From Paraburkholderia sp. CNPSo 3274 (GTDB lineage Bacteria > Pseudomonadota > Gammaproteobacteria > Burkholderiales > Burkholderiaceae), in NCBI RefSeq assembly GCF_024206475.1, contig NZ_JAMBPR010000015.1, positions 1 to 64,000 on the forward strand: a stretch of DNA of 64,000 bases, given 5' to 3'. The notes beneath the pieces were generated by a model that ran no database searches, was not told where the DNA came from, and was given only the letters and a program-made list of their open reading frames with translations. The translations under genes were made by a program, and so were the position numbers. Shown here one piece after another: positions 1-10,169 of the stretch. Each line of letters begins with the position of its first letter. Within the stretch, counting starts at the first letter, position 1.

Positions 1-305
1 ACCGGCACGCAGATCACGGCCTTCACGCCGAGCTTCGCCGCCGAAAGCGCCACGCCCTGCGCGTGATTGCCCGCCGAGGCGGTGATCACGCCGCGCTCGA
101 GCTGCGCGGGCGTGAGATGCGCCATCTTGTTGTACGCGCCGCGCAGCTTGAAGGAGAACACCGGCTGGTTGTCCTCGCGCTTGAGGAACACGGCGTTGCG
201 CAGGCGCGCCGAGAGATTCGGGGCGCGCTCGAGTTCGGTCTCGCGGGCGACATCGTAGACGCGGGCGGTGAGGATTTTCTTCAGGTAATCGTCGTGGGAG
301 GCCAT
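1..305 (-). CDS. ilvA: Threonine dehydratase, N-terminal part (runs off left edge)
   Basis: This PLP enzyme deaminates threonine to 2-oxobutanoate, the committed step of isoleucine synthesis. Only the first 101 codons are inside the window. The visible protein begins [12 protein letters not shown] and carries the PLP-lysine segment [11 protein letters not shown] and the ASAGNHAQG loop of fold-type II dehydratases. The ATG at 305 is the natural start because the frame has no upstream methionine and the family motifs sit at the expected distance. A TATCAT hexamer at 348-353 (minus strand) could be its -10 box, but no -35 is visible. A catabolic TdcB-type or IlvA1 paralogue cannot be excluded without the C-terminal regulatory domain. 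Confidence 0.88.
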   Translation of the reverse strand, partial: MASHDDYLKKILTARVYDVARETELERAPNLSARLRNAVFLKREDNQPVFSFKLRGAYNKMAHLTPAQLERGVITASAGNHAQGVALSAAKLGVKAVICVP

Positions 306-854
306 GCGAGGGCGCGCCGGGCGCGGGTTTAGGGCGGGAAAGCGTAAATGATAGCGCCAACGGCTCCGGCGCTGGCGGCGCGGGCAGGCGGCTGGCGCTC
401 GATGCGGCAGCGCTATTCACCGACCGGCCGGAAGGCAAATCATCGTCAAAGCGCGCGCAATCCGGCGCGAATCACCCGTCTACGCAAGTGAATCTTGTGT
501 GTTCACCAAGTTCCTACGCCGCGTCAGCGCGGGTGCGGATCATGCGGTAAAATCCTTTTTCGAAACAAGGATCGGATGATGCACTGGCAACCTCGGAGAG
601 CCCATTTGATGCCCGCACGGCGCGTGACCCGCCCGGCGGCGCAGCGGCACGCCCGCCACGCACGATCGTGTCGCTAAATCCGAGCGCCGGGGAACCATCG
701 GCGTGAGCGTTGCCGCCATGTGCCTCCCCACCCCTTTCGTCCGCAGCCTGCCACAGGCGGACACGATTTCAGAATAGCGCCCCACGCGCCCCGTCAGTAT
801 CCGTCGCAGCGGCCGCGAGCCGTGCGCGGGACTGGCCCAAAGAGTCGTCCAACC
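306..854. other. Intergenic region between ilvA and the FAD/Fe-S oxidase
   Basis: About 550 bp separate the divergent ilvA and oxidoreductase genes. No reading frame here looks like a protein: the short frames are arginine/alanine-rich and lack a ribosome-binding site. The only structure noted is a TAAAAT hexamer at 548-553 overlapping an imperfect palindrome at 552-572, listed separately. The frame of the downstream oxidase stays open back to 720, but that extension is Pro/Arg-rich and unlike the protein proper. Confidence 0.6.
552..572. promoter_or_regulatory. Imperfect palindrome, possible operator
   Basis: ATCCTT (552-557) and AAGGAT (567-572) are inverted arms around an inner TTTCGAAA-like core. 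A TAAAAT hexamer at 548-553, which could be a -10 box for the downstream oxidase, overlaps its left edge. A repressor site is possible. No -35 is recognisable and the assignment is inference only. Confidence 0.25.
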
Positions 855-3800
855 ATGAACGCACCTCAAGTTTTCGATCCTCACGGCGCCCCCGCCGCCG
901 TGGCCGCCGACATCGAACCGCGCCTGCGCGAGATTCCCTATAACTACACGTCCTTTTCGGACCGCGAAATCGTCATCCGCCTGCTTGGCGAAGAGGCATG
1001 GAACGCGCTCGCCGTGCTGCGCGCGGAGCGCCGCACCGGCCGCTCGGCGCGCATGCTCTACGAGGTGCTGGGCGACATCTGGGTCGTGCGCCGCAATCCG
1101 TATCTGCAGGACGATTTGCTCGACAATCCGAAACGCCGCGCGCTCCTGATCGAGGCGTTGAACCACCGCCTCGGTGAAATCGAGAAGCGCCGCCGCGCCG
1201 ACCTGCAGGAGCATGCAGACAAGGAAGGCGTGGACCGTGCCGCGCGCGTGGAAAAGCTGGTCGGCGCCACGCGCCGCGCCATCGACGCCTTCGCGGGCGA
1301 GTTCGAGAAGGTGGCCGACCTGCGCCGCCGCTCGACGAAGGTGCTCGGCAAGCGCACGGCCAAGGACAACATCCGTTTCGACGGCCTCGCGCGCGTCTCG
1401 CACGTGACCGACGCGACCGACTGGCGCGTGGAATATCCGTTTGTCGTCCTCACGCCCGATACCGAAGCCGAAATCGCCGGCCTCATCAAGGCCTGTTTCG
1501 AACTGGGGCTCACCGTGATTCCGCGCGGAGGCGGCACGGGCTACACGGGTGGCGCGGTGCCGCTCACCCCGTTCTCGGCCGTCATCAACACCGAAAAGCT
1601 CGAGCAACTTGGCCCCGTCGAGATGACCGAGCTGCCGGGCGTGAACCGCAAGGTTGCGACCATTTTCTCGGGCGCGGGCGTGGTCACGCGCCGCGTGACC
1701 GACGCGGCCGACGCGGCGGGCTTCGTCTTCGCAGTCGATCCGACTTCGCTCGATGCGTCCTGCATCGGCGGCAACGTCGCGATGAATGCGGGCGGCAAGA
1801 AGGCGGTGCTGTGGGGCACGGCGCTCGACAATCTCGCCTGGTGGCGCATGGTCGACCCGCAGGGCAACTGGCTGGAAGTCACGCGCCTCGACCACAACAT
1901 GGGCAAGATCCACGACATTCCCGTGGCGCGCTTCGAGCTGAAGTGGTTCGACGGCGAATACGCGCCGGGCGAAAAGCTCCTGCGCACCGAATCGCTCGAT
2001 ATCGAAGGCAAGCGCTTCCGCAAGGAAGGTCTCGGCAAGGACGTCACCGACAAGTTCCTCGCGGGCCTGCCGGGCGTGCAGAAGGAAGGCTGCGACGGGC
2101 TCATCACGTCCGCGCGCTGGGTGCTGCACAAGATGCCCGCGCATACGCGCACGGTGTGTCTGGAGTTCTTCGGCCAGGCGCGCGAGGCGATTCCGAGCAT
2201 CGTCGAGATCAAGGACTACCTGTTCGAAACGTCGAAACAGGGCGGCGCGATTCTCGCGGGCCTCGAACATCTCGACGAGCGCTATCTGCGCGCTGTGGGC
2301 TACGCGACCAAGAGCAAGCGCAACGCGTTTCCGAAGATGGTGCTGATCGGCGATATCGTCGGTGACAACGCCGATGCCGTGGCTACCGCGACTTCGGAAG
2401 TCATCCGCATGGCGAACGGCAAGAGCGGCGAAGGTTTCGTCGCGGTGTCCGCCGAGGCGCGCAAGCGCTTTTGGCTCGACCGCAGCCGCACGGCCGCGAT
2501 CGCCAAGCACACCAACGCATTCAAGATCAACGAAGACGTCGTGATCCCGCTCGACCGCATGGGCGAGTACACGGACGGCATCGAGCGCATCAACATCGAG
2601 CTGTCGCTCAAGAACAAGCTGCAACTGGTCGACGCGCTCGAAGCGTTCTTCAAGGCGGGCAAGCTGCCGCTCGGCAAGACCGACGACGCAAACGAGATTC
2701 CCTCCGCGGAACTGCTCGAAGACCGCGTTCAGCAGGCGCTCGACCTGCTCAAGCGCGTGCGCGAGCGCTGGACCTTCGTGGGCGAGAAGCTCGACCTGTC
2801 GCTGCGCGAGGCGCAGCACTATCTCGTGCAACTGGGCTACGAGGCGCTGGCGGAGAAGTTCGCCGACCGCGTGGACGCGCAGCCGGACGCCAACGTCTTC
2901 CACGTGACCCAGGACCGCACGGTGCGAATCTCGTGGAAGCAGGAGATCCGCGCGGAACTGCGCAAGATCTTCAATGGCGGCGAATTCAAGCCGATCCTCG
3001 ACGAGGCCCAGGCGATCCACAAGAAGGTGCTGCGCGGCCGTGTGTTTGTGGCGCTGCACATGCACGCCGGCGACGGCAACGTGCACACGAACCTGCCGGT
3101 CAACTCCGACAACTACGAGATGCTGCAGGACGCGCATGTCGCTGTGGCGCGCATCATGAAGCTCGCGCGTTCGCTCGACGGCGTGATCTCGGGCGAGCAC
3201 GGCATCGGCATCACGAAGCTCGAATTCCTCACGGAAGACGAGATCGCCGAGTTCCGCGCCTACAAGCAACGCGTCGATCCGCAAGGCCGCTTCAACGCGG
3301 GCAAGCTGCTCGAAGGCGCCGACCTGCGCAACGCCTACACGCCGTCGTTCGGCCTGATGGGCTACGAGTCGCTCATCATGCAGCAGTCCGACATTGGTGC
3401 AATCGCCGATTCGGTGAAGGACTGCCTGCGCTGCGGCAAGTGCAAGCCGGTGTGCGCGACCCACGTGCCGCGCGCGAACCTGCTCTACAGCCCGCGCAAC
3501 AAGATTCTCGCGACCTCCTTGCTGGTCGAGGCGTTCCTGTACGAAGAGCAGACGCGCCGCGGCGTGTCGATCAAGCACTGGGACGAGTTCAACGACGTGG
3601 CCGACCACTGCACGGTCTGCCACAAGTGCGTGACGCCGTGTCCGGTCAAGATCGACTTCGGCGACGTGACCATGAACATGCGCAATCTGCTGCGCAAGAT
3701 GGGCAAGAAGAAGTTCAACGCGGGCAACGCGGCCGGCATGTTCTTCCTGAACGCCACGAACCCGCAGACCATCAATCTCGCGCGTACCGCGATGATGGGC

Positions 3801-4901
3801 GTGGGCTACAAGGCGCAGCGCCTTGGCAACGACCTGCTCAAGAAGGTCGTGAAGAAGCAGACGGCGCATCCGCCCGCATCCACGGGCAAGCCGGCCGTGG
3901 TCGAGCAGGTGATCCACTTCGTCAACAAGAAGATGCCGGGCAACCTGCCGAAGAAGACGGCGCGCGCGTTGCTCGACATCGAAGACAACAAGATCGTGCC
4001 GATCATCCGCAACCCGAAGACGACGAACGTCGATTCGGAGGCGGTGTTCTACTTCCCCGGCTGCGGCTCGGAGCGTCTGTTCTCGCAGGTGGGTCTCGCC
4101 ACCCAGGCCATGCTCTGGGAAGCGGGCGTGCAGACGGTGCTGCCGCCGGGCTACCTGTGCTGCGGCTATCCGCAGCGCGGCTCGGGCCAGTACGACAAGG
4201 CCGAGAAGATCGTCACCGATAACCGCGTGCTGTTCCATCGCGTCGCGAACACGCTCAACTACCTCGACATCAAGACCGTCGTGGTGTCGTGCGGGACGTG
4301 CTATGACCAGCTCGCGGACTATGAATTCGACAAGATTTTCCCGGGATGTCGCATCATCGACATCCACGAGTTCCTGCTGGAGAAGGGCATCAAGCTCGAC
4401 GGCGTGACGGGCACGCGCTACATGTACCACGACCCGTGCCACACGCCGATCAAGACGATCGATCCGGTCAAGCTCGTCAATGAGCTGATGGGTTCCGAAA
4501 AGGACGGCTACAAGATCGAGAAGAACGATCGCTGCTGCGGCGAATCGGGCACGCTGGCCGTTACGCGCCCGGACATATCGACGCAGGTGCGCTTCCGCAA
4601 GGAAGAGGAAATCCGCAAGGGCGCGGCGAAGCTGCGCGGCATTCCGATCGTCGGCAACGGCGCGAACGGGGTGCAGCCGGCGACGCAGCAGGAAGCGGGC
4701 GGGCAGGGTACGACGCAGGACGTCAAGATTCTGACGAGCTGCCCGTCGTGCCTCCAGGGTCTGTCGCGGTACAACGAAGACGCCAACATCGAAGCCGACT
4801 ACATCGTGGTGGAAATCGCCCGACACCTGCTTGGCGAAAACTGGATGGCGGACTACGTTCAGAACGCGAACAATGGCGGAATCGAGCGCGTGCTGGTCTA
4901 A
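855..4901 (+). CDS. DUF3683-FAD-binding/Fe-S oxidoreductase (glycolate/D-lactate dehydrogenase-like)
   Basis: This 1348-residue protein fuses parts that are usually separate subunits. Residues ~10-200 are DUF3683. Residues ~210-400 are a PCMH-type FAD domain with the loop [12 protein letters not shown] near residue 222. A C-terminal FAD-oxidase region contains ISGEHGIGI near 777. Two 4Fe-4S motifs follow, [11 protein letters not shown] (~855) and [11 protein letters not shown] (~917), then two CCG (DUF224) modules with [22 protein letters not shown] and RCCGESG. It should oxidise a 2-hydroxyacid and pass electrons to quinone or cytochrome; the substrate is not readable from sequence. The ATG at 855 is preferred over the frame opening at 720 because the upstream segment is low-complexity. 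The gap to the HIT gene is 41 bp. Confidence 0.85.
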   Translation: MNAPQVFDPHGAPAAVAADIEPRLREIPYNYTSFSDREIVIRLLGEEAWNALAVLRAERRTGRSARMLYEVLGDIWVVRRNPYLQDDLLDNPKRRALLIEALNHRLGEIEKRRRADLQEHADKEGVDRAARVEKLVGATRRAIDAFAGEFEKVADLRRRSTKVLGKRTAKDNIRFDGLARVSHVTDATDWRVEYPFVVLTPDTEAEIAGLIKACFELGLTVIPRGGGTGYTGGAVPLTPFSAVINTEKLEQLGPVEMTELPGVNRKVATIFSGAGVVTRRVTDAADAAGFVFAVDPTSLDASCIGGNVAMNAGGKKAVLWGTALDNLAWWRMVDPQGNWLEVTRLDHNMGKIHDIPVARFELKWFDGEYAPGEKLLRTESLDIEGKRFRKEGLGKDVTDKFLAGLPGVQKEGCDGLITSARWVLHKMPAHTRTVCLEFFGQAREAIPSIVEIKDYLFETSKQGGAILAGLEHLDERYLRAVGYATKSKRNAFPKMVLIGDIVGDNADAVATATSEVIRMANGKSGEGFVAVSAEARKRFWLDRSRTAAIAKHTNAFKINEDVVIPLDRMGEYTDGIERINIELSLKNKLQLVDALEAFFKAGKLPLGKTDDANEIPSAELLEDRVQQALDLLKRVRERWTFVGEKLDLSLREAQHYLVQLGYEALAEKFADRVDAQPDANVFHVTQDRTVRISWKQEIRAELRKIFNGGEFKPILDEAQAIHKKVLRGRVFVALHMHAGDGNVHTNLPVNSDNYEMLQDAHVAVARIMKLARSLDGVISGEHGIGITKLEFLTEDEIAEFRAYKQRVDPQGRFNAGKLLEGADLRNAYTPSFGLMGYESLIMQQSDIGAIADSVKDCLRCGKCKPVCATHVPRANLLYSPRNKILATSLLVEAFLYEEQTRRGVSIKHWDEFNDVADHCTVCHKCVTPCPVKIDFGDVTMNMRNLLRKMGKKKFNAGNAAGMFFLNATNPQTINLARTAMMGVGYKAQRLGNDLLKKVVKKQTAHPPASTGKPAVVEQVIHFVNKKMPGNLPKKTARALLDIEDNKIVPIIRNPKTTNVDSEAVFYFPGCGSERLFSQVGLATQAMLWEAGVQTVLPPGYLCCGYPQRGSGQYDKAEKIVTDNRVLFHRVANTLNYLDIKTVVVSCGTCYDQLADYEFDKIFPGCRIIDIHEFLLEKGIKLDGVTGTRYMYHDPCHTPIKTIDPVKLVNELMGSEKDGYKIEKNDRCCGESGTLAVTRPDISTQVRFRKEEEIRKGAAKLRGIPIVGNGANGVQPATQQEAGGQGTTQDVKILTSCPSCLQGLSRYNEDANIEADYIVVEIARHLLGENWMADYVQNANNGGIERVLV

Positions 4902-4942
4902 TGGCAGCGCTCAATTTTCCGTGAACGGGTTCGGGGACGACG

Positions 4943-5368
4943 ATGACATGCATATTCTGCAGTGAGGAAGGCGGCGATGTGCTGTGGCAGGACGAGCGCA
5001 TGCGCGTCGTGCTCGCGACTGCCGAGGCCGACTATCCCGGCTTTTGCCGGGTCATCTGGAATGCGCACGTTGCCGAATTCTCGGACCTGGGCGCGGCCGA
5101 CCGGGAACATCTGATGCGGGCGGTGTACGCCGTCGAGCGTGCGCTGCGCCGCGTCATGCATCCTTCGAAGGTGAATCTGGCGAGCCTCGGCAACCAGGTG
5201 CCGCACGTGCACTGGCACGTCATTCCGCGCTTTACGAACGACGCACATTTCCCGCTGCCCGTCTGGGCGCCGCGCCAGCGCACGGTGTCCGAGGCGATGC
5301 TGGGCCAGCGCCGCGCGCAGGCCACGCTGCTGCGCGACGCGTTGCGCCAGGAAATGGAGCAGGCTTAA
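4943..5368 (+). CDS. HIT family nucleotide-binding hydrolase
   Basis: This 141-residue histidine-triad protein probably hydrolyses a nucleoside phosphoramidate or dinucleotide. It carries the triad H88-V-H90-W-H92 and an N-terminal CIFC that resembles the zinc-binding pair of some HIT proteins. Length is normal for the family. It lies 41 bp after the FAD/Fe-S oxidase and 57 bp before the DUF971 gene on the same strand, so the three may be cotranscribed. The substrate cannot be predicted. Confidence 0.85.
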   Translation: MTCIFCSEEGGDVLWQDERMRVVLATAEADYPGFCRVIWNAHVAEFSDLGAADREHLMRAVYAVERALRRVMHPSKVNLASLGNQVPHVHWHVIPRFTNDAHFPLPVWAPRQRTVSEAMLGQRRAQATLLRDALRQEMEQA

Positions 5369-5425
5369 GGCCTGAAGGGGTGGGGGCGGTGAGCGTCCAA
5401 TGCGCGTCCAACAGCAGGAACGATC

Positions 5426-5839
5426 ATGAGTGGACTGAAATCCGATACGCCGGTACCGACCGGCGTCGTGGTGCACGCCGTCTCGCGCGTGCTGGAACTC
5501 CAGTATGCGACCGGGGAGAGCTACCGCGTGCCCTTCGAGCTGATGCGCGTGTTTTCGCCCTCGGCGGAGGTGCGTGGGCACGGCCCCGGCCAGGAAACGC
5601 TGCAGACCGGCAAGCGCGAGGTGACGATTACGGCGCTTGAAGGTGTCGGCAACTACGCGCTGCAGCCCACGTTCTCCGACGGCCACAACACCGGCATTTA
5701 CTCGTGGGACCAGCTCTACGAGTTCGCCACGCGCCAGGACGAACTCTGGGCGGAATATTTCGCCAAACTGAAGGCGGCGGGCGTCGAGCGCGACGCACCC
5801 ATGGCGGCGCCCCCTGCAGCGCATGGCCACTGCCACTGA
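5426..5839 (+). CDS. DUF971 (GBBH-like N-terminal) protein
   Basis: This small 137-residue protein belongs to the DUF971 family, which resembles the N-terminal domain of gamma-butyrobetaine hydroxylase and often accompanies Fe-S or ubiquinone genes. Recognisable segments are VSRVLELQYATGESYRVPFE, the family's opening beta-strands, and GIYSWDQLYEFA. The C-terminus ends in a histidine-rich AHGHCH tail that could bind metal. It lies 90 bp upstream of ubiE. The molecular function of the family in proteobacteria is not established. Confidence 0.8.
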   Translation: MSGLKSDTPVPTGVVVHAVSRVLELQYATGESYRVPFELMRVFSPSAEVRGHGPGQETLQTGKREVTITALEGVGNYALQPTFSDGHNTGIYSWDQLYEFATRQDELWAEYFAKLKAAGVERDAPMAAPPAAHGHCH

Positions 5840-5929
5840 CGCTTCCTGTTACGATCCAGCCCCGCCGCTTCTCTGACAGACGCGGCGCAGCACTCCAATA
5901 GAACACCCTTCCGCGAAAGGACGAGCGCG

Positions 5930-6661
5930 ATGAGCAAAACCCACTTCGGCTATCAGACAGTCGACGAACAGGACAAGGCGAAGAAGGTGGCCGGCGTGTT
6001 TCACTCGGTCGCCTCAAACTACGACCTGATGAACGACCTGATGTCGGGCGGGCTGCACCGCGCGTGGAAGGCGTTCACGATCGCACAGGCGAACATCCGG
6101 CCCGGCGCGAAGGTGCTCGACATCGCGGGCGGCACCGGCGACCTTTCCATGGCGTTCGCGAAGAAAGCGGGCCCGACGGGCGAGGTCTGGCACACCGACA
6201 TCAACGAGTCGATGCTGCGCGTGGGCCGCGACCGCCTGATCGACAACGGCGTGATCACCCCGGCGCTCCTTTGCGACGCCGAGAAAATTCCCTTTCCGGA
6301 CAACCACTTCGACGTGGTGACCGTGGCTTTCGGCCTGCGCAACATGACGCATAAGGACGCTGCGCTCGCCGAGATGCGCCGCGTGCTCAAGCCGGGTGGC
6401 CGCGTGCTCGTGCTCGAATTCTCGAAGGTCTGGGAGCCGCTCAAGAAGGCGTATGACGTGTATTCGTTCAAGGTGCTGCCGTGGCTTGGCCGGCGCTTTG
6501 CGCAGGACGCGGACAGCTACCAGTACCTCGCGGAATCGATCCGCATGCATCCGGATCAGGAAACACTCAAGACGATGATGGAACAAGTCGGCCTTGAAGC
6601 CGTCAAATATTACAATTTGTCAGCTGGCGTGGTAGCCTTACACGTCGGCACAAAGTATTAG
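5930..6661 (+). CDS. ubiE: Ubiquinone/menaquinone C-methyltransferase UbiE
   Basis: This 243-residue SAM-dependent methyltransferase C-methylates 2-polyprenyl-6-methoxy-1,4-benzoquinol in ubiquinone synthesis. It has the UbiE N-terminus ([18 protein letters not shown]), the SAM loop DIAGGTGDL at residues 64-72, and the signatures [13 protein letters not shown] and LEFSKV. Length matches the family. It starts a run of ubiquinone genes: ubiE, a Tim44-like gene, ubiJ and ubiB. Only the Tim44-like gene is not obviously part of the pathway. Confidence 0.96.
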   Translation: MSKTHFGYQTVDEQDKAKKVAGVFHSVASNYDLMNDLMSGGLHRAWKAFTIAQANIRPGAKVLDIAGGTGDLSMAFAKKAGPTGEVWHTDINESMLRVGRDRLIDNGVITPALLCDAEKIPFPDNHFDVVTVAFGLRNMTHKDAALAEMRRVLKPGGRVLVLEFSKVWEPLKKAYDVYSFKVLPWLGRRFAQDADSYQYLAESIRMHPDQETLKTMMEQVGLEAVKYYNLSAGVVALHVGTKY

Positions 6662-6697
6662 TGTTCCCAACTTACTGTCTTTAAAGGAATTTCCGCT

Positions 6698-7738
6698 ATG
6701 TCTGAGCCCCGAATCGATGCTTCCAGAAAGCTTTCAGCGTCATGGGCCAGACGAATCGGCGTCCTGGCTCTTGCCGGCGTGATGATTGCTGGCAGCCTCG
6801 CGTCGTTCGATGCGGAGGCTCGCCGTATGGGTGGCGGCCGCAGTTTCGGCAAGCAGTCGTCGGTCGCCTCGCAGCGCAGCACCACGCCGCCGCCGGCCCA
6901 GCCCGCTCCCGCGAATCCCGCGCAGCAGGCTGGAGCCCAGCGCGCTCCCGGCACGCCTGCGCCCACGCCTGCGCCCGCACCGGCGCGCAATCGCTGGCTT
7001 GGGCCTATCGCAGGCCTCGCGGCCGGTCTCGGCATCGCCGCGCTGCTTTCGCACTTCGGTCTTGGCGAGGCGTTTGCCGGCATGATGGCCAACATGATCG
7101 TGATCGCGATCATCGCCTTCGTCGCCATCTGGCTGATCCGCAAGTTCATGAGCCGCCGCCGTGCCGCGGAACCCGCGTACCAAACGGGCGGCGCCGGCTA
7201 TTCGCACGCGTCGTCGAACAGCCTGAACCCGTCGTCGGGCGGGTATCAGCCGCTGGAGCCGCGCTACACTGCGCCGCCCACGGGGCAAGACCTCGCGCCT
7301 GAAGGCAATCCGGTGAGCACGCCGCATGTCGATACGCCGTCAACTGCAGCTGCGTCAATTCCGGCCGGCTTCGACGCGGAAGCCTTCGTGCGTAATGCGA
7401 AGGTCTACTTCGTGCGCCTGCAGGCCGCGTGGGACGCCGGCAACATGGACGACATCCGCGAATTCACGACGCCCGAGATGTTCGCCGAAATCCGCGTCGA
7501 TCTCGCGGGCCGCGGCGCGCAGCCCAACCAGACCGACGTCGTGCAACTCAACGCGGACCTGCTCGGCGTGGAAGATCGCGGCAGCGAATACCTTGCGAGC
7601 GTGCGCTTCTCCGGCCTGATTCGCGAAGCCATGGGCGAGCCGGCCGCGCCGTTCGTCGAGGTGTGGAATCTCTCGAAGTCCAGCACGTCGGGCGAAGGCT
7701 GGCTGCTCGCGGGCATCCAGCAGGTCGAATCTCACTGA
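6698..7738 (+). CDS. Tim44-like domain membrane protein
   Basis: This 346-residue protein has an N-terminal hydrophobic segment (VLALAGVMIAGSLASF), a Pro/Ala-rich linker, and two closely spaced transmembrane stretches around residues 105-125 and 128-147. A Tim44-like domain occupies roughly residues 225-346. A good ribosome-binding site (AAAGGAA) precedes the ATG. The bacterial family is membrane-associated but its role is unknown; the mitochondrial relative links the import motor to the translocon. It lies 36 bp after ubiE, so cotranscription is likely, yet a direct ubiquinone role is only inferred from position. Confidence 0.82.
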   Translation: MSEPRIDASRKLSASWARRIGVLALAGVMIAGSLASFDAEARRMGGGRSFGKQSSVASQRSTTPPPAQPAPANPAQQAGAQRAPGTPAPTPAPAPARNRWLGPIAGLAAGLGIAALLSHFGLGEAFAGMMANMIVIAIIAFVAIWLIRKFMSRRRAAEPAYQTGGAGYSHASSNSLNPSSGGYQPLEPRYTAPPTGQDLAPEGNPVSTPHVDTPSTAAASIPAGFDAEAFVRNAKVYFVRLQAAWDAGNMDDIREFTTPEMFAEIRVDLAGRGAQPNQTDVVQLNADLLGVEDRGSEYLASVRFSGLIREAMGEPAAPFVEVWNLSKSSTSGEGWLLAGIQQVESH

Positions 7739-7856
7739 GTCGGTACTGAGGCCGCGCGTCTCGTGATTTGATTCAGATCACGGAGTGCGGCGCCTTCCAG
7801 CCGCCGCGCCGCATTGGACAGGGCAGGACGGCGGCGCGATCCTACGGCTCGAACGT

Positions 7857-7862
7857 TACAAT
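7857..7862 (+). promoter_or_regulatory. Possible -10 box (TACAAT) upstream of ubiJ
   Basis: TACAAT matches the sigma70 -10 consensus at five of six positions, but no -35 sits at 16-18 bp. If used, transcription would begin inside the left arm of the hairpin at 7866-7895, placing a stable stem at the very 5' end of a ubiJ-ubiB transcript. Confidence 0.25.
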
Positions 7863-7865
7863 AGG

Positions 7866-7900
7866 AACCCGCCCGGGCTTGTGCCCGTGCGGGTTTTCTT
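7866..7900 (+). terminator. Rho-independent terminator-like hairpin before ubiJ
   Basis: AACCCGCCCGGGC (7866-7878) pairs with GCCCGTGCGGGTT (7883-7895) over 12 of 13 positions around a TTGT loop, followed by TTTTCTT. It ends only about 10 nt before the ubiJ start codon, so it could end the ubiE-Tim44 transcript or act as an attenuator. Confidence 0.7.
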
Positions 7901-7905
7901 ATTCC

Positions 7906-8547
7906 ATGCCGATGACTCTTGCCGCCAAGCCCTTTGCTGCTGCCGTGAATCACCTGCTCGCCCGCGAAACGTGGGCACGTGAGCGCCTCGCCCCTTATGC
8001 CGGCAAGACGGCGCGTCTCACATGCCCGCCCATCGTGCTCACGCTGCTCGTGCAGCCGGACGGCTATCTGGGCGCGGTCGAGGACCACGATGCGGGCGAC
8101 GTCGATGTCACGCTGTCAGTGCCCGCAGGCGCGCTCTCGTCGTTCATGCAGGGCGGCCAGGCGGCCGTGATGAAGCACGTGAAGATCGAGGGCGACGCCG
8201 AGTTTGCGCAGGTCATAGGCAAGCTCGCGGAGCATCTGCGCTGGGAGCCCGAAGAGGACCTCGCGAAGCTGATTGGCGACGCGCCGGCTTCACGCATCGC
8301 CACGCTCGCGCGCGCCGCGGGCGAGCAGGCCCTGCGCACCGGGCGCAACGTGCTCGGCTCGGTCACGGAATATCTGCTCGATGAAAATCCGCAGCTCGTG
8401 CGGCGCGCCGAGCTCGACGGCTTCAACGAGGAGCTGTCGCGCGCACGCGATGCGCTGGCACGTGTGGAAAAGCGCATCGAGCGACTCGAACAAAAATCAC
8501 AGGCCAGCGGCGGGAGCCAAAGCGCTGCGCCGCTCGGCTCGCGCTAG
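7906..8547 (+). CDS. ubiJ: Ubiquinone biosynthesis accessory factor UbiJ (SCP2 domain)
   Basis: This 213-residue protein has an N-terminal SCP2 lipid-carrier fold and a C-terminal helical tail (RARDALARVEKRIERLEQK) typical of UbiJ. In the E. coli model UbiJ binds ubiquinone intermediates in the soluble Ubi complex and works with UbiB and UbiK. The frame is open back to 7768, but that extension would translate through the terminator-like hairpin. The ATG at 7906 (MPMTLAAK) or the one at 7912 fits family N-termini better. No clear Shine-Dalgarno is visible. ubiB begins 18 bp downstream. Confidence 0.87.
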   Translation: MPMTLAAKPFAAAVNHLLARETWARERLAPYAGKTARLTCPPIVLTLLVQPDGYLGAVEDHDAGDVDVTLSVPAGALSSFMQGGQAAVMKHVKIEGDAEFAQVIGKLAEHLRWEPEEDLAKLIGDAPASRIATLARAAGEQALRTGRNVLGSVTEYLLDENPQLVRRAELDGFNEELSRARDALARVEKRIERLEQKSQASGGSQSAAPLGSR

Positions 8548-8565
8548 TCAACAGGCCCCCCAGAC

Positions 8566-10143
8566 ATGCGTTTTCTGCGTTTCCTCAAGATTGTCTTCAC
8601 CGTCATCCGCTTCGGCCTGGACGAGATGATGTTGAGCCGGATCAACGACCGGCGTGTGACGCTGCTCCTGCGCATCACCACGATCGGCCGTCGCTTCGAC
8701 GACCCGCCCGGCTTGCGTCTGCGTCTCGCGCTGGAAAGCCTCGGCCCGATCTTCGTAAAATTCGGCCAGGTGCTGTCTACGCGCCGCGACCTGCTGCCGC
8801 CCGATATCGCCAACGAACTTGCGAAGCTGCAGGACCAGGTGCCGCCGTTCGATTCGAACGTGGCGATTGGCCTGATCGAGAAGTCGCTGGGCGCGCCGGT
8901 CGACGCGATCTTCGACGAGTTCGAACGCGTGCCGGTGGCGAGCGCGTCGATTGCACAGGTGCACTTCGCCAAGGTGAAGTCGGGCCAGCACGCAGGCAAG
9001 CCGGTGGCGGTGAAGGTGCTGCGCCCGAACATGCGTCCGGTGATCGATTCCGACCTCGCGCTGCTGCGTGACATCGCCGTGTGGGCCGAGCGCCTGTGGG
9101 CCGACGGCAAGCGCCTGAAGCCGCGCGAAGTGGTGGCCGAATTCGACAAGTACCTGCACGACGAGCTCGACCTGATGCGCGAAGCCGCCAACGGCAGCCA
9201 GTTGCGCCGCAATTTCGCGGGCCTCGACTTGTTGCTCGTGCCGGAAATGTACTGGGAATTCAGCACGGCCAACGTGCTCGTGATGGAGCGCATGGTCGGC
9301 GTGCCGATCAGCCAGGTGGACAAGCTGCGGGCGGCGGGCGTGGACATTCCGAAGCTCGCGCGCGAGGGCGTGGAGATCTTCTTCACGCAGGTGTTCCGCG
9401 ATGGCTTCTTTCACGCCGACATGCATCCCGGCAACATTCAGGTGAGTCTCGATCCCGCGCATTTCGGCCGCTATATCGCGCTCGATTTCGGCATCGTCGG
9501 CGCGCTGTCTGACTTCGACAAAAACTACCTCGCGCAGAATTTTCTCGCGTTCTTCAAGCGTGACTATCACCGCGTCGCGACGCTGCATATCGAATCGGGG
9601 TGGGTGCCGCCCCATACGCGCGTGGAAGAACTGGAAAGCGCGATTCGCGCCGTGTGCGAACCGTATTTCGACCGGGCGTTGAAGGACATCTCGCTTGGTC
9701 AGGTGCTGCTGCGCCTCTTCCAGACCTCGCGGCGCTTCAACGTGGAAATCCAGCCGCAGCTTGTGCTGCTGCAAAAGACCATGCTCAACGTCGAGGGCCT
9801 CGGGCGCTCGCTCGATCCGGAGCTCGACCTCTGGAAAACGGCGAAGCCTTATCTCGAGCGCTGGATGACCGAACAGATCGGCCTGCGCGGCTGGTACGAG
9901 CGCTTCAAGATCGAAGCGCCGCAATGGAGCAAGACGCTGCCGCAATTGCCGCGCCTCGTGCACCAGGCGCTGCTGCACCGCCAGGAGCCGGGCGGTTTCG
10001 CGAACGACGAGACGATCCGCGCGATGCTCGCCGAGCAACGCCGAACGAACCGCCTGCTGCAGGGCCTGCTCGTGTTCGGCGTGGCCGTGGGCGTGGGCAT
10101 GGTGGCGGCGCGCCTGTGGCTCGCGTTCGCCTACGGCGGCTGA
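8566..10143 (+). CDS. ubiB: UbiB family atypical kinase/ATPase for ubiquinone synthesis
   Basis: This 525-residue member of the ABC1/ADCK/UbiB family supports ubiquinone assembly, probably by moving lipid intermediates using ATP. The family KxGQ motif appears as [16 protein letters not shown], the Ala-rich loop as [11 protein letters not shown], the ATP-binding lysine in VAVKVLRP, and the metal and catalytic segments as [10 protein letters not shown] and LDFGIVG. The C-terminus has the expected hydrophobic anchor ([17 protein letters not shown]). It lies 18 bp after ubiJ and 26 bp before the methyltransferase gene, consistent with one transcript. Confidence 0.95.
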   Translation: MRFLRFLKIVFTVIRFGLDEMMLSRINDRRVTLLLRITTIGRRFDDPPGLRLRLALESLGPIFVKFGQVLSTRRDLLPPDIANELAKLQDQVPPFDSNVAIGLIEKSLGAPVDAIFDEFERVPVASASIAQVHFAKVKSGQHAGKPVAVKVLRPNMRPVIDSDLALLRDIAVWAERLWADGKRLKPREVVAEFDKYLHDELDLMREAANGSQLRRNFAGLDLLLVPEMYWEFSTANVLVMERMVGVPISQVDKLRAAGVDIPKLAREGVEIFFTQVFRDGFFHADMHPGNIQVSLDPAHFGRYIALDFGIVGALSDFDKNYLAQNFLAFFKRDYHRVATLHIESGWVPPHTRVEELESAIRAVCEPYFDRALKDISLGQVLLRLFQTSRRFNVEIQPQLVLLQKTMLNVEGLGRSLDPELDLWKTAKPYLERWMTEQIGLRGWYERFKIEAPQWSKTLPQLPRLVHQALLHRQEPGGFANDETIRAMLAEQRRTNRLLQGLLVFGVAVGVGMVAARLWLAFAYGG

Positions 10144-10169
10144 CGGCCACGAGAACAAGGAGTGAGACG

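Noticed and set aside
540-4826. 1428-codon open frame on the minus strand
   Set aside because: Antisense to the FAD/Fe-S oxidase. Composition is Arg/His/Ala/Leu-rich with no domains, as expected from high third-position GC in the real gene.
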